Shown: positions 52,791 to 63,174 of the stretch, piece by piece
How the letters are laid out: every line of letters starts with the position of its first letter
How positions within the stretch are numbered: position 1 is the first letter of the stretch
Assembly: GCA_012728415.1 (NCBI GenBank)
Contig: JAAYFD010000057.1
Coordinates: 62,001 to 126,000, forward strand
Source: Gammaproteobacteria bacterium
Lineage (GTDB): Bacteria > Pseudomonadota > Gammaproteobacteria > Pseudomonadales > Pseudomonadaceae
DNA length: 64,000 nt
Direction: 5' to 3'
Position numbers and translations under genes: made by a program
Notes under the pieces: model-generated
What the model saw: only the letters and a program-made list of their open reading frames with translations
Told to the model about the DNA's origin: nothing
The model's database searches: none

Positions 52791-53543
52791 ATGCGTCGTC
52801 CATTAGTTGCTGGTAACTGGAAGATGAACGGCAGCCGGCAGGAGGTCTCTGACCTGCTGGGCAGGCTGGCTGGTCTGGAACTTCAGCAGTCTGTGGATGT
52901 GGCGGTGTTTCCCGGTACGCTGTATCTGGAGCGTGCTGTTGCCGGCCTGAAGAATAATATTGCTGTTGGCGCTCAGGATTGTGCGATACGCGATGGCCAT
53001 GGCGCCATGACTGGTGAAACCTCGGCGACACAGCTCAGGGATGCCGGGTGCGTCATGGTTCTGGTTGGCCATTCCGAACGCCGTGAGCTGCAAGCAGAAA
53101 GTGATGAAGTGGTTGCAGAAAAGTTTGTTGCAGCCCAGGCTGCGGGACTGATTCCTGTGCTTTGTGTGGGCGAAACCCTGCAGCAGCGAGAGCAGGGACG
53201 TGCGATTGAAACTGTCACTGAGCAAGTCGAAGCGGTAATCCGGGTGGCCGGCATTGATGCCTTTGCCAATGCAGTACTGGCTTACGAGCCGGTATGGGCC
53301 ATAGGTACCGGGCTGACAGCAACCTCTGAGCAGGCGCAGCAAGTGCACGAGGCGTTGCGTGGTGTAATTGCCTGCCACAGCGCGTCCGTTGCGCGGGAGT
53401 TGAGAATTTTATATGGCGGCAGTGTCAAGGCGGATAATGCCAGCGAACTGTTTGCCCAGAAAGATATTGATGGCGGCCTGGTGGGCGGTGCCTCGCTGGA
53501 TGCCGATGAATTTGGCGCGATCATTCGTGCTGCAGGAATTTGA
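52791..53543 (+). CDS. tpiA: Triosephosphate isomerase
   Basis: Interconverts dihydroxyacetone phosphate and glyceraldehyde-3-phosphate. 250 residues with N9 and K11 (AGNWKMNG), electrophile H94 (VGHSERR), catalytic base E166 (AYEPVWAIGTG) and the phosphate loop YGGSVKADNA. Complete. It precedes secG by one base, as in Pseudomonas. Confidence 0.97.
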   Translation: MRRPLVAGNWKMNGSRQEVSDLLGRLAGLELQQSVDVAVFPGTLYLERAVAGLKNNIAVGAQDCAIRDGHGAMTGETSATQLRDAGCVMVLVGHSERRELQAESDEVVAEKFVAAQAAGLIPVLCVGETLQQREQGRAIETVTEQVEAVIRVAGIDAFANAVLAYEPVWAIGTGLTATSEQAQQVHEALRGVIACHSASVARELRILYGGSVKADNASELFAQKDIDGGLVGGASLDADEFGAIIRAAGI

Positions 53544-53544
53544 C

Positions 53545-53952
53545 ATGCTTGAATCTGTAATAATCATTGTTCACCTGGTGATGGCGCTGGCTCTGGTCGG
53601 GCTGGTTCTGATCCAGCAGGGCAAGGGTGCTGAGGCGGGCGCATCATTTGGTTCGGGTGCTTCTGCGACCGTATTTGGCGCACAAGGAACCGGTAGCTTT
53701 TTTGGTCGGATTACCGCTATACTAGCCGCCGTTTTCTTTGCTACCAGTCTTGCGCTGGCCTACTATGCAAAGGAGCGCTCCAAGGGCAGTGACGATCTGG
53801 GCTTGCCCAGCATTCAGGTAGAGCAGGTGCAAAAAGCTGAAGTTGCAGAGCCGCGTGGTGATATTCCTCAGCTGGAAGAAGCTGGTTCAGCTGCTGATGC
53901 GGATATTCCCATGGTGGAGCAGGCGGACGGAGACATACCGCAAGCCGATTAA
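53545..53952 (+). CDS. secG: Protein translocase subunit SecG
   Basis: Small SecYEG component. 135 residues from MLESVIIIVHLVMAL: two transmembrane helices (about 3-24 and 53-72) with the conserved loop LIQQGKGAEAGASFGSGAS between them, and a long acidic C-terminal tail that is longer than in E. coli but common in pseudomonads. Starts 1 nt after tpiA; tRNA-Leu follows after 5 nt. Confidence 0.94.
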   Translation: MLESVIIIVHLVMALALVGLVLIQQGKGAEAGASFGSGASATVFGAQGTGSFFGRITAILAAVFFATSLALAYYAKERSKGSDDLGLPSIQVEQVQKAEVAEPRGDIPQLEEAGSAADADIPMVEQADGDIPQAD

Positions 53953-53957
53953 GTTTT

Positions 53958-54044
53958 GCCGAGGTGGTGGAATTGGTAGACACGCTACCTTGAGGTGGTA
54001 GTGGCCTAAAGGCTGTAGGGGTTCGAGTCCCCTCCTCGGTACCA
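53958..54044 (+). tRNA. tRNA-Leu, anticodon GAG
   Basis: 87 nt including an encoded CCA. The acceptor stem is GCCGAGG / CCTCGGT, the anticodon stem CTACC/GGTAG encloses loop TTGAGGT (anticodon GAG), a long variable arm (TGGCCTAAAGGCT) marks it as class II, and the T arm holds GTTCGAGTC. Reads CUC and CUU. Same place as in Pseudomonas, between secG and rimP. Confidence 0.95.
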
Positions 54045-54050
54045 ATAATA

Positions 54051-54088
54051 GCCGCCCGCAGTCTTGTCGAAACAAGGCTGCGGGCGGC
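54051..54088 (+). terminator. Terminator after tRNA-Leu
   Basis: An 11-bp perfect stem GCCGCCCGCAG / CTGCGGGCGGC, with an inner CTTGT/ACAAG stem, follows the tRNA by 6 nt; a T-rich tract lies just beyond. Confidence 0.85.
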
Positions 54089-54117
54089 TTGACTTTTTAT
54101 GGGTGAAAGCATAATAT
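54089..54117 (+). promoter_or_regulatory. Sigma-70 promoter for the rimP-nusA-infB operon
   Basis: TTGACT (54089-54094), a 17-nt spacer and TAATAT (54112-54117) lie directly behind the tRNA terminator and about 210 nt before rimP. Best sigma-70 match noted in the window. Confidence 0.8.
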
Positions 54118-54215
54118 AACGCCGCTTTCCAGGTGCGGGGTCGCGAAAAGCCTGCACAGCCTGAGCAGTTCCTTGTGTTGCCAGACACATGCAAGGGGGC
54201 TTGGGACCTCTTTAG

Positions 54216-54236
54216 AGCCCCTGCGTGGGGCTTTTT
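54216..54236 (+). terminator. First leader terminator upstream of rimP
   Basis: AGCCCC and GGGGCT with a five-base loop, followed by a T-run. It lies about 95 nt downstream of the promoter -10, so it would end a roughly 110-nt leader RNA unless transcription reads through. Confidence 0.78.
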
Positions 54237-54269
54237 CATAGGCCGTGGCAAAGTGCACGGTTTTGGATG

Positions 54270-54291
54270 TGGGCGTTTCGCCCATTTTTTA
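54270..54291 (+). terminator. Second leader terminator upstream of rimP
   Basis: TGGGCG-TTT-CGCCCA followed by six Ts, 34 nt after the first. Two tandem terminators between promoter and rimP recall the attenuated leader of the E. coli metY-rimP-nusA operon. Confidence 0.78.
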
Positions 54292-54324
54292 TTTGCGGAA
54301 TGCGAAAAGCACAGTGGAGGACAG

Positions 54325-54780
54325 ATGAGCAAGCTGCAACAGTTGCAGGCGATTCTGGCACCGGTTATAGAGGCCATGGAGTTTCAGTGCTGGGGCGTCG
54401 AGTTTATTTCCCAGGGCCGGCATTCCGTGCTGCGGGTTTTTATCGAGCATGAAGACGGTATCAGCGTCGATGACTGTGAGACCGTGAGCCGTCAGCTCAG
54501 CGCCGTGCTGGATGTAGAAGATCCCATCAACGGTGAATATACCCTGGAGGTTTCATCGCCGGGCATGGACCGCATGCTGTTTACCCTGGAGCAGTTTGCT
54601 GTTTATGCAGGGCATCAAGTCAAGATCAGGATGCGTGTAGCAGTAGAGGAGCGCCGTAATTTTCAGGGCCTGCTCAAAGGTGTTGAAGACCAGGATGTAG
54701 TGGTACAGGTTGATGAATACGAGTACCTGTTGCCCATAGAGTTTATTGACAAGGCAAATGTAATTCCGGTTTTTGACTGA
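54325..54780 (+). CDS. rimP: Ribosome maturation factor RimP
   Basis: Needed for 30S subunit assembly. 151 residues from [10 protein letters not shown] with GGAGG upstream; the longer ORF runs back through the leader terminators and is not real. Conserved [29 protein letters not shown] and [10 protein letters not shown] blocks identify the family. First gene of rimP-nusA-infB-rbfA-truB-rpsO. Confidence 0.94.
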   Translation: MSKLQQLQAILAPVIEAMEFQCWGVEFISQGRHSVLRVFIEHEDGISVDDCETVSRQLSAVLDVEDPINGEYTLEVSSPGMDRMLFTLEQFAVYAGHQVKIRMRVAVEERRNFQGLLKGVEDQDVVVQVDEYEYLLPIEFIDKANVIPVFD

Positions 54781-54820
54781 CAGGCAGGGGCCTGCTGGTC
54801 GGTAATGATTGAGGCAAACA

Positions 54821-56302
54821 ATGAGCAAAGAAATTCTGTTGGTGGTTGAGTCTGTCTCCAACGAAAAGGGAGTACCGGCGGAGGATATTTTCGAGGCCCT
54901 GGAAGTGGCCCTGGCAACTGCAACCAAAAAAAATTATGAGGATGATGTCGAGTTGCGTGTCGCCATTGACCGGCAAAGTGGTGAGTATGACACCTTTCGC
55001 CGTTGGCACGTTGTTGAGGATGAAGAGCTGGAAGACCCGGCATTCCAGTACACTCCGGACATGTTGCCCGAGCAGTACGCAGACAAGCAGGTCGGCGATG
55101 TCATTGAAGAGCAGGTCGAGTCCATCGAGTTTGGCCGCATTGCAGCCCAGGCTGCCAAGCAGGTCATCGTGCAAAAGGTGCGGGAAGCCGAGCGCGCTCA
55201 GGTGGTGGAAGCCTATCGTGACAAGATGGGTGAAATCATTTCCGGCACTGTAAAAAAAGTGACCCGTGACAATGTCATTGTTGATCTTGGCAACAATGCT
55301 GAAGCATTGCTGTCACGTGATGAAACCATTCCCCGCGAAAATTTCCGCATGGGTACCCGTATCCGTGCGTTGCTGAAAGAAATTCGCACCGACAACCGTG
55401 GCCCGCAGCTGATGCTGTCCCGCACAGCACCGGAGATGCTGATGGAGCTGTTCCGTATCGAGGTGCCCGAAATCTCCGAAGGCCTGATTGAAATCATGGC
55501 TGCTGCCCGTGACCCCGGCTCGCGTGCCAAGATTGCCGTGCGCTCCAAGGACAAGCGCATTGACCCGCAAGGTGCCTGTATTGGCATGCGTGGCTCGCGT
55601 GTGCAGGCGGTCACTGGCGAGTTTGGTGGCGAGCGTGTGGATATTGTGCTGTGGGACGAAAACATGGCGCAGTTTGTCATCAACGCCATGGCGCCGGCCG
55701 AAGTGGTTGCTATTATTGTTGATGAAGATGCCCACTCCATGGACATTGCTGTAGCAGAAGACAACCTGGCCCAGGCCATTGGTCGTGGTGGCCAGAATGT
55801 CCGTTTGGCGTCCCAGCTTACGGGCTGGACGCTCAACGTAATGACCGAGGCCGACATTCAGGCGCGCCAGCAGCAGGAGACCGGAGATACCCTGCGCCTG
55901 TTTGTCGAGGAGCTGGATGTGGACGAAGAGCTGGCTCAGGTGCTGGTAGAAGAAGGCTTCAGCACACTGGATGAGGTGGCCTACGTCCCCATGGAAGAAA
56001 TGCTGGAAATTGAAGGGTTTGATGAAGAAATCGTCAATGAGTTGCGTGCCCGTGCGAAAGACCGTCTGCTGTCACGCGCCATTGCGACCGAAGAAAAGCT
56101 GGCAGATATCCAGCCAGAGCAGGACTTGCTTGATCTGGAAGGCATGACCAAAGAGCTGGCCGTTGAACTGGCCACCCGTGGTGTACTGAGTCGTGAAGAC
56201 CTTGCCGAACAGTCCATTGACGATCTGCTGGAGGTGGCAGGAATGGATGAAGAGAATGCCGGCAAGCTGATCATGGCCGCCCGCGCCCACTGGTTTGAAT
56301 AA
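54821..56302 (+). CDS. nusA: Transcription termination/antitermination factor NusA
   Basis: RNA polymerase-binding pausing and antitermination factor. 493 residues: N-terminal polymerase-binding domain ([19 protein letters not shown]), S1 domain ([18 protein letters not shown]), two KH domains ([29 protein letters not shown]) and two C-terminal acidic repeats as in proteobacterial NusA. Complete. Might read out the tandem terminators in its own operon leader. Confidence 0.97.
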   Translation: MSKEILLVVESVSNEKGVPAEDIFEALEVALATATKKNYEDDVELRVAIDRQSGEYDTFRRWHVVEDEELEDPAFQYTPDMLPEQYADKQVGDVIEEQVESIEFGRIAAQAAKQVIVQKVREAERAQVVEAYRDKMGEIISGTVKKVTRDNVIVDLGNNAEALLSRDETIPRENFRMGTRIRALLKEIRTDNRGPQLMLSRTAPEMLMELFRIEVPEISEGLIEIMAAARDPGSRAKIAVRSKDKRIDPQGACIGMRGSRVQAVTGEFGGERVDIVLWDENMAQFVINAMAPAEVVAIIVDEDAHSMDIAVAEDNLAQAIGRGGQNVRLASQLTGWTLNVMTEADIQARQQQETGDTLRLFVEELDVDEELAQVLVEEGFSTLDEVAYVPMEEMLEIEGFDEEIVNELRARAKDRLLSRAIATEEKLADIQPEQDLLDLEGMTKELAVELATRGVLSREDLAEQSIDDLLEVAGMDEENAGKLIMAARAHWFE

Positions 56303-56330
56303 GCACGTAGCGGCTTGAGGAGGAGTACAC

Positions 56331-58856
56331 ATGACGCAAGTCACGGTTAAAGAATTGGCTCAAACGGTTGATACGCCGATTGAGCGCCTGTTACAACAGA
56401 TGAAAGAGGCCGGACTGCCCCACAGCAAAGCGTCCGATGCCGTCAGTGATGCAGAAAAACAGAAGTTGCTGGCCCATTTGCGTGCCGAGCCTGGCGATAA
56501 GCCGGGTAAAGGGAAAAAGATCACTTTGCAGCGCAAAACCACTACAACGTTACGTGCGCCGGGCAGCAAAACAATTAGTGTAGAAGTGCGCAAGAAACGC
56601 ACCTACGTCAAGCGCAATATAGAAGAGGTGCCAGCGGTAGCCAGTGACGAGCCGGTCAAGACTGCCGAGCCCGCTGCCAAAACGCAGCAACCGGCCCGGG
56701 AGCAAATGGCCAACATTGTGCAAGAGGCCGAGCAGCGCCGTATCGAGGCGGTCGAACAGGCGCGTCAGAAAGAAGCAGAAGCAAAAGCTGCCCGCGAAGC
56801 GGAGGAGTTGGCGCGGCAACAGCAGAAAGCTGATGAGGCACCCGTCACGCCTGTGGCTGAACCTGTGCTGGACGAGCCCCCGGTGGTTCGCCCTGAGCGC
56901 AAGAAAGAAGAAACACGCCGGAGCTCGCGTCGCGACGAAGATGAGCGGCGCGACCGCAGGCCAGTGGGGCAGCGCCCGCAAGGTCGCAAGATCAGCCTGC
57001 GCAACGATGAGGAGGAGGGCGGCAGCCGTCGTGGCGGCCGTCGCGGTGGCCGCAACAGGCAGCGCCGCAACGAGCATGGCTTCCAGGCACCTGCCGGACC
57101 GGTAGTGCGTGAAGTCCAGATTGGCGAGACCATCAGCGTAGCGGATCTGGCTTCGCAGATGTCTGTCAAGGGCGGAGAAGTGGTCAAGTTCATGTTCCAG
57201 CTGGGCACTCCGGTGACCATCAATCAGGTGCTGGATCAGGAGACGGCTGCGCTGGTTGCCGAAGAAATGGGCCACAAGGTGAAGCTGATCAGTGACGACT
57301 TGCTTGAAACGCAGCTGGCCGAGTCCCTGAAGCTTGAAGGCGAAGCTTTCCAGCGTGCACCAGTGGTTACTGTCATGGGGCACGTTGACCATGGTAAAAC
57401 TTCGCTGCTGGACTACATCCGCCGTGCCAAGGTGGCAACCGGCGAGGCTGGTGGTATCACCCAGCATATCGGTGCGTACCATGTACAGACCGAAGGCGGC
57501 ATGATTACCTTTCTGGATACTCCCGGACACGCGGCCTTTACCGCGATGCGCGCCCGGGGTGCCAAGGCTACAGACATTGTGATTCTGGTAGTGGCAGCCG
57601 ATGACGGTGTGATGCCGCAGACCATTGAGGGTATCCAGCACGCCAAGGCAGCTGGTGTCCCCCTGATTGTCGCCGTAAACAAAATCGACAAGCCAGAAGC
57701 TGATCCGGACCGCATCAAGAATGACCTGGCCCAGCATGATGTCATCCCCGAAGAGTGGGGGGGCGATACCCAATTTGTGCATGTATCTGCCAAGGTGGGT
57801 ACCGGTATCGACGAGCTGCTTGAGGCTGTCCTGCTGCAGTCTGAAGTGCTTGAGCTGACCGCGATTCCAAGTGCATCTGGCCGTGGTGTGGTGATTGAGT
57901 CCCGTCTGGACCGTGGCCGTGGTCCGGTGGCGTCCATTTTGGTACAAAACGGTACCCTGCGCCAGGGCGACATGGTGTTGGTTGGCGTCAACTTTGGCCG
58001 TGTACGCGCCATGCTGGATGAAAACGGCAAGCCGATCCAGGAAGCCGGTCCGTCCATTCCGGTCGAGATTCTGGGTCTGGATGGCACCCCCGAGGCGGGT
58101 GACGAAATGACCGTCGTTGAAGACGAACGCAAAGCCCGTGAAATTGCCTTGTTCAGGCAGGGCAAGTTCCGCGAGGTCAAGCTGGCCCGCGCTTCTGCCG
58201 GCAAGCTGGAGAATATCTTCGAAAGCATGGGCCAGGAAGAGAAAAAAGTACTCAACGTGGTCGTCAAGGCTGACGTGCGCGGTACCCTGGAGGCCCTGCA
58301 GTCCTCGCTGACCGAGCTGGGTAACGATGAGGTAGAAGTGCGCATCGTGGCTGGTGGCGTGGGCGGCATCACTGAAAGTGATGCCAACCTGGCGCTGGCC
58401 TCCAATGCGGTCATTTTCGGCTTTAACGTGCGTGCAGATGCGGGAGCGCGCAAAATTGTCGAGAACGAAGGTCTCGACATGCGGTACTACAACATCATCT
58501 ACGACATCATCGAGGATGTAAAAGCGGCCCTGACCGGTATGCTGGGCAGTGATCTGCGTGAACAGATCGTTGGCGTGGCCGAGGTACGTGATGTCTTCCG
58601 CTCACCAAAAATTGGTGCAATTGCCGGCTGTATGGTGATCGAAGGCACTGTGCTGCGTAACCGCCCGATCCGTGTCCTGCGTGACGATGTAGTGATCTTT
58701 GAAGGCGAGCTGGAGTCCTTGCGCCGCTACAAGGATGATGTCAACGAAGTGCGTCACGGCATGGAGTGCGGTATTGGCGTCAAGAGCTATAACGACGTCA
58801 AGGTGGGCGACAAGATCGAAGTGTTCGAGAAGGTCGAAGTGGCCCGTACACTCTGA
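56331..58856 (+). CDS. infB: Translation initiation factor IF-2
   Basis: GTPase that places initiator tRNA on the 30S subunit. 841 residues: an IF2_N domain at the start, a long charged Ala/Glu/Arg linker with basic [14 protein letters not shown] tract, G domain with GHVDHGKT at 350-357, DTPGHAAF and NKID, then domains II-IV ending [20 protein letters not shown] ribosome binding site precedes the ATG. Length is typical of pseudomonad IF-2. Confidence 0.97.
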   Translation: MTQVTVKELAQTVDTPIERLLQQMKEAGLPHSKASDAVSDAEKQKLLAHLRAEPGDKPGKGKKITLQRKTTTTLRAPGSKTISVEVRKKRTYVKRNIEEVPAVASDEPVKTAEPAAKTQQPAREQMANIVQEAEQRRIEAVEQARQKEAEAKAAREAEELARQQQKADEAPVTPVAEPVLDEPPVVRPERKKEETRRSSRRDEDERRDRRPVGQRPQGRKISLRNDEEEGGSRRGGRRGGRNRQRRNEHGFQAPAGPVVREVQIGETISVADLASQMSVKGGEVVKFMFQLGTPVTINQVLDQETAALVAEEMGHKVKLISDDLLETQLAESLKLEGEAFQRAPVVTVMGHVDHGKTSLLDYIRRAKVATGEAGGITQHIGAYHVQTEGGMITFLDTPGHAAFTAMRARGAKATDIVILVVAADDGVMPQTIEGIQHAKAAGVPLIVAVNKIDKPEADPDRIKNDLAQHDVIPEEWGGDTQFVHVSAKVGTGIDELLEAVLLQSEVLELTAIPSASGRGVVIESRLDRGRGPVASILVQNGTLRQGDMVLVGVNFGRVRAMLDENGKPIQEAGPSIPVEILGLDGTPEAGDEMTVVEDERKAREIALFRQGKFREVKLARASAGKLENIFESMGQEEKKVLNVVVKADVRGTLEALQSSLTELGNDEVEVRIVAGGVGGITESDANLALASNAVIFGFNVRADAGARKIVENEGLDMRYYNIIYDIIEDVKAALTGMLGSDLREQIVGVAEVRDVFRSPKIGAIAGCMVIEGTVLRNRPIRVLRDDVVIFEGELESLRRYKDDVNEVRHGMECGIGVKSYNDVKVGDKIEVFEKVEVARTL

Positions 58857-58878
58857 TCGCGAATGCTGTAACCATGAC

Positions 58879-58909
58879 AACGGCACGTGCGGGCAACCGG
58901 CGTGCCGTT
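58879..58909 (+). terminator. Hairpin between infB and rbfA
   Basis: AACGGCACG and CGTGCCGTT form a perfect 9-bp stem with a 13-nt loop and a weak T-rich tail. Partial terminator or processing site inside the operon. Confidence 0.55.
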
Positions 58910-58946
58910 TGTTGCTTCAATTTATCGCGTCATGAGGTAAAACATC

Positions 58947-59336
58947 ATGAGCAAACAATACAGCCGTGCCCAGCGAGTGGGCGACCAGATCCAGCGCGAG
59001 CTGGCAGTCATGATTCCACGCGAGGTGAAAGACCCGCGCCTGGGCTTCGTGACCCTGACAGGGGTTGATGTCAGTCGTGACCTGGGTCATGCCAAGGTTT
59101 ACGTCACGCTAATGAACAGCGAGGACCCCGAAGTTATTGAGGACAACCTGGAAGTGTTGCGTGAGGCGGCAGGTTACCTGCGGATGCTGCTGGGCAAGGA
59201 AATTCGTATTCGCAGCATTCCACAGCTGCACTTTCATTATGATGACAGCGTCACTCGTGGTGCCTATATGTCTTCGTTGATCGAGCGGGCTGTGGCCAGT
59301 GACCGCAACAACCACCAGCAGGATGGAGATGAATAA
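58947..59336 (+). CDS. rbfA: Ribosome-binding factor A
   Basis: Cold-shock 30S maturation factor. 129 residues, KH-like fold: [33 protein letters not shown] and the [14 protein letters not shown] segment are conserved. Its stop codon directly abuts the GTG start of truB. Confidence 0.95.
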   Translation: MSKQYSRAQRVGDQIQRELAVMIPREVKDPRLGFVTLTGVDVSRDLGHAKVYVTLMNSEDPEVIEDNLEVLREAAGYLRMLLGKEIRIRSIPQLHFHYDDSVTRGAYMSSLIERAVASDRNNHQQDGDE

Positions 59337-60257
59337 GTGAATCCTCAGGTGAAGCGCAAGCGCCGCAGCATCAGCGGCATCCTGATACTGGATAAGCCGG
59401 CGGGGGTCAGCTCCAATGGTGCGCTGCAAAAGGTGCGCTGGCTGCTCAACTCGGACAAGGGCGGACATACCGGCAGCCTGGATCCGCTGGCAACTGGCGT
59501 GTTGCCGTTGTGTTTTGGTGAGGCGACCAAGTTCTCGCGCTATTTGCTGGATGCAGACAAGGCCTATGAGGCTGAAGTGCGACTGGGTCAGACGACCAAT
59601 ACGGGCGATGCCGAAGGAGAGGTTCTGGAAACCCGGCCGGTCAATATCAGCCTGGAGCAGGCTGAGGCAGTGCTGCCGCAATTTCGTGGTGACATCATGC
59701 AGGTGCCGCCCATGTACTCGGCGCTGAAACAGGATGGTCAGCCATTGTACAAGTTGGCCCGGGCTGGTGAGGTGGTTGAGCGCAAGGCGCGATCCATACA
59801 CATTGCCGCCCTCGAACTGCTGAGCCTTGAAGGCGACCTGCTGCGTCTGCGCGTCAGCTGTAGCAAGGGGACCTACATCCGTACTTTGGCCGAAGATATT
59901 GGTCGTGAGCTGGGTTGTGGTGCTCATGTTGCCGGTCTGCGTCGCATCGCCGCCGGCCCGTTTGATCTGTCTCGCGCGGTAACCCTGGACGAGCTGATTG
60001 CATTGCACGACGAGCAGGGCAGCGAGGCACTGGACCGGTACCTGCTGCCCTGCGATGCCGGGTTGCTGGACTGGCCGCAGGTCACCCTGACCGAGCACAC
60101 CACCTACTACTGGCAAAACGGTCAGCCGGTACGCGCACCGGGTGCTCCGGTCAGTGGAATGGTGCGGGTTTATAGTCATCAGCAAGAATTTATCGGTGTT
60201 GCCGAAATTGATGAAGACGGACTGGTTGCGCCAAGACGCCTGATTAGGTCACAATAG
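59337..60257 (+). CDS. truB: tRNA pseudouridine-55 synthase
   Basis: Makes pseudouridine 55 in the T loop of tRNAs. 306 residues from a GTG start that begins immediately after the rbfA stop. Catalytic Asp49 lies in [35 protein letters not shown] and [16 protein letters not shown] are conserved, and a C-terminal PUA-like domain follows. Confidence 0.95.
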   Translation: MNPQVKRKRRSISGILILDKPAGVSSNGALQKVRWLLNSDKGGHTGSLDPLATGVLPLCFGEATKFSRYLLDADKAYEAEVRLGQTTNTGDAEGEVLETRPVNISLEQAEAVLPQFRGDIMQVPPMYSALKQDGQPLYKLARAGEVVERKARSIHIAALELLSLEGDLLRLRVSCSKGTYIRTLAEDIGRELGCGAHVAGLRRIAAGPFDLSRAVTLDELIALHDEQGSEALDRYLLPCDAGLLDWPQVTLTEHTTYYWQNGQPVRAPGAPVSGMVRVYSHQQEFIGVAEIDEDGLVAPRRLIRSQ

Positions 60258-60380
60258 CAAAGTTTTTCCGGTCATGTGGCCGGGCATGGGTGGCTGTTGG
60301 CAGGCACGGTCATTCCATTTTTCAAGCACGGGGTTGCCACACATGAATATCCCGGCCTGTCCAGACATAAGGAGCCAGAT

Positions 60381-60650
60381 ATGGCACTCAGCGTTGAAGA
60401 AAAAGCCCAGATCGTTAGCGACTACCAGCAAACAGCCGGTGACACCGGTTCACCCGAAGTACAGGTTGCCCTGCTGACCGCCAACATCAACAAGCTGCAA
60501 GAGCACTTCAAGAGCAACAAGAAGGACCACCACTCCCGTCGTGGCCTGATCCGCATGGTTAACCAGCGCCGCAAGCTGCTGGATTACCTGAAGAAAAAAG
60601 ACCTCGGCCGTTACGCCACCCTGATTGGCCGTCTGGGTCTGCGTCGCTAA
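60381..60650 (+). CDS. rpsO: 30S ribosomal protein S15
   Basis: 89 residues from [12 protein letters not shown] with AAGGAG upstream. [22 protein letters not shown] and [22 protein letters not shown] are the RNA-binding core. Complete; the longer ORF to the left is a read-through of the leader. A terminator and then pnp follow, the conserved rpsO-pnp order. Confidence 0.97.
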   Translation: MALSVEEKAQIVSDYQQTAGDTGSPEVQVALLTANINKLQEHFKSNKKDHHSRRGLIRMVNQRRKLLDYLKKKDLGRYATLIGRLGLRR

Positions 60651-60668
60651 GCGTACGCTATTCAATGC

Positions 60669-60730
60669 AAAAAGCTGGTGTTCTGGGTGTCAGCGGACGC
60701 AGTCCCGATGCTTCAGGCACCGGCTTTTTT
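60669..60730 (+). terminator. Terminator after rpsO
   Basis: AAAAAGCTGGTG pairs with CACCGGCTTTTTT over 12 positions (one G-U) with a long structured loop and ends in a T-run, 18 nt after the rpsO stop. Confidence 0.7.
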
Positions 60731-60752
60731 GCTTTCATGATCTGTTACCCGG

Positions 60753-60799
60753 TGGAAGCTCTGAAAAGCATTTGTGTTGAATGCTTTACAGAGTTTCCA
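60753..60799 (+). promoter_or_regulatory. Long stem-loop in the pnp leader (possible RNase III site)
   Basis: TGGAAGCTCTGAAAAGCATT (60753-60772) pairs with 60780-60799 at 18 of 20 positions around a 7-nt loop, about 105 nt before the pnp start. In E. coli the pnp leader forms a long duplex cut by RNase III as the first step of PNPase autoregulation; this hairpin has the same position and size. Confidence 0.68.
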
Positions 60800-60903
60800 T
60801 ATAAGGATGCAGGCAGGTACTTGCTTGCCGAAGGCTCGAAGCGGGCCGATACCCGCCAGCCTGACAGTTCCCCCTGGTAACCTGAATTAAAAAGGAAAAA
60901 ACC

Positions 60904-63009
60904 GTGAACCCGGTAATCAAGACATTTGAATTCGGTCAGTCGACCGTAACCCTGGAAACCGGCCGCGTTGCGCGCCAGGCTTCCGGTGCTGTACTGGTAA
61001 AAGTAGACAATGATGTCACCGTGCTGGTGACTGTAGTGGGTGCCAAACAGGCCGACCCGGGCAAGGATTTCTTCCCGCTGTCAGTGCATTACCAGGAAAA
61101 AACCTATGCCGCAGGCAAGATCCCTGGCGGTTTCTTCAAGCGTGAAGCTCGCCCTTCCGAAAAAGAAACCCTGACCTCGCGCCTGATCGACCGTCCAATT
61201 CGCCCGCTGTTCCCGGACGGCTTCCACAACGAAGTACAGGTAATCTGTACCGTTATTTCCACCAGCAAGAAAACCGATCCGGACATCGCCGCGATGCTGG
61301 GTACTTCCGCTGCACTGGCGATTTCCGGCATCCCGTTCAACGGCCCGATTGGCTGTGCCCGTGTTGGCTTTCACCCTGAAGCCGGCTACCTGCTGAACCC
61401 GACCTACGAGCAGCTGGAAGCCTCCGCACTGGACATGGTGGTTGCCGGTACTGAAGACGCTGTGCTGATGGTTGAGTCCGAAGCCAAAGAGCTGACCGAA
61501 GACCAGATGCTGGGCGCTGTGCTGTATGCCCACGAAGAATTCCAGGTGGCCATCAATGCCATCAAGGATTTTGCCGCCCAGGCTGCCAAGCCGCGCTGGG
61601 ACTGGCAGGCTCCAGCTGAAAACACCGAGCTGCTAAACGCCATTAGCAGCCAGTTTGGTGAGGAAATTTCCAAGGCCTATACCATCACCATCAAGCAGGA
61701 CCGCTATGCCCGTCTGGGCGAGCTGCGTGACCAGGCAGTTGCCGCACTGGCCAACGAAGAAACCGGCCCCTGCGCCCAGGAAGTCAAGGATTGCTTTGGC
61801 GAAATCGAATACCGTACCGTGCGCGAGAACATCGTTTCCGGCAAGCCGCGTATTGATGGCCGCGATACCAAAACTGTTCGCCCGCTGAACATCGAAGTTG
61901 GCGTGCTGGACAAGACCCACGGCTCCGCGCTGTTCACCCGTGGTGAAACCCAGGCGCTGGTGGTTGCGACCCTGGGCACCGCCCGTGACGCCCAGCTGCT
62001 GGATACCCTGGAAGGCGAGAAGCGTGACCACTTCATGCTGCACTACAATTTCCCTCCGTACTCCGTAGGCGAGTGCGGCCGCATGGGTGCCACCGGGCGT
62101 CGCGAAATCGGTCATGGCCGTCTGGCCCGCCGCGGTGTGGCTGCCATGTTGCCTAGCGCCGATGACTTCCCCTACACAGTGCGCGTGGTTTCCGAAATCA
62201 CCGAGTCCAACGGCTCCAGCTCCATGGCGTCGGTCTGTGGTGCCTCCCTGGCGCTGATGGATGCCGGTGTGCCAATGAAAGCACCGGTGGCCGGTATTGC
62301 CATGGGGCTGGTCAAGGAAGGCGAGCGCTTCGCCGTATTGACCGACATTCTGGGTGACGAAGACCACCTGGGTGACATGGACTTCAAGGTGGCCGGTACA
62401 GCCAATGGCGTGACCGCACTGCAGATGGACATCAAGATCGAGGGCATCACCGAGGAGATCATGGAGATCGCCCTGGAGCAGGCCCACGCCGCGCGCATCA
62501 CCATTCTCGACCAGATGAACCAGGTGCTGCCTGCTTCACGCAGCGAGATTTCCGAGAACGCGCCGTCGATGCTGACCATGAAGATCGACGCCGACAAAAT
62601 CCGCGACGTGATCGGCAAGGGTGGTGCCACCATCCGTGCCATCTGCGAGGAAACCAACGCCTCCATCGACATTGAAGATGACGGTTCCATCAAGATCTTT
62701 GGCGAGACCAAGGAAGCTGCCGAAGCTGCCCGCGAAGCGGTACTGGCGATTACTGCCGAAGCCGAAATCGGCAAGATCTATCGCGGCAAGGTTGAGCGCA
62801 TCGTTGACTTTGGTGCCTTCGTCAACATTCTGCCCGGCAAGGATGGTCTGGTGCACATTTCCATGATCAGCAACGAGCGCGTGGAAAAAGTCACCGACTA
62901 CCTCAAAGAAGGCGAGATGATCGACGTCGTGGTACTGGACGTTGACAACCGTGGCCGCATCAAGCTGTCCATCAAGGACGTAGAAGCTGCCCGCGCCGAG
63001 CAAGCATAA
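60904..63009 (+). CDS. pnp: Polyribonucleotide nucleotidyltransferase (PNPase)
   Basis: 3'-5' phosphorolytic exoribonuclease of the degradosome. 701 residues from GTG ([11 protein letters not shown]) with AAAAGGAAAAA upstream. Two RNase PH domains ([20 protein letters not shown], and [20 protein letters not shown] with catalytic [20 protein letters not shown]), KH domain ([13 protein letters not shown]) and S1 domain ([20 protein letters not shown]). Complete; a terminator follows. Confidence 0.97.
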   Translation: MNPVIKTFEFGQSTVTLETGRVARQASGAVLVKVDNDVTVLVTVVGAKQADPGKDFFPLSVHYQEKTYAAGKIPGGFFKREARPSEKETLTSRLIDRPIRPLFPDGFHNEVQVICTVISTSKKTDPDIAAMLGTSAALAISGIPFNGPIGCARVGFHPEAGYLLNPTYEQLEASALDMVVAGTEDAVLMVESEAKELTEDQMLGAVLYAHEEFQVAINAIKDFAAQAAKPRWDWQAPAENTELLNAISSQFGEEISKAYTITIKQDRYARLGELRDQAVAALANEETGPCAQEVKDCFGEIEYRTVRENIVSGKPRIDGRDTKTVRPLNIEVGVLDKTHGSALFTRGETQALVVATLGTARDAQLLDTLEGEKRDHFMLHYNFPPYSVGECGRMGATGRREIGHGRLARRGVAAMLPSADDFPYTVRVVSEITESNGSSSMASVCGASLALMDAGVPMKAPVAGIAMGLVKEGERFAVLTDILGDEDHLGDMDFKVAGTANGVTALQMDIKIEGITEEIMEIALEQAHAARITILDQMNQVLPASRSEISENAPSMLTMKIDADKIRDVIGKGGATIRAICEETNASIDIEDDGSIKIFGETKEAAEAAREAVLAITAEAEIGKIYRGKVERIVDFGAFVNILPGKDGLVHISMISNERVEKVTDYLKEGEMIDVVVLDVDNRGRIKLSIKDVEAARAEQA

Positions 63010-63030
63010 GCGTTTTGCTGCTTGAGTAAA

Positions 63031-63053
63031 AAGCCACCTTCGGGTGGCTTTTT
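63031..63053 (+). terminator. Intrinsic terminator of pnp
   Basis: AAGCCACC-TTCG-GGTGGCTTTTT: perfect 8-bp stem, stable UUCG tetraloop and T-run, 21 nt after the pnp stop. Confidence 0.93.
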
Positions 63054-63174
63054 GCGTATCAGGATTTTTGTTTTGTCAACATGAAAACAACTCATAATGA
63101 ATGTTAATTCTTTGAGTTTGTTTCACTGTGTAGAAAAAACCACAATGGCCACCTCAAAATTAAGGAGGTGCCCC

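Noticed and set aside
54045-54324. tRNA-Met upstream of rimP, expected by analogy with E. coli metY
   Set aside because: I searched the gap for the acceptor and T-arm patterns and found none; only a promoter and terminators are present.
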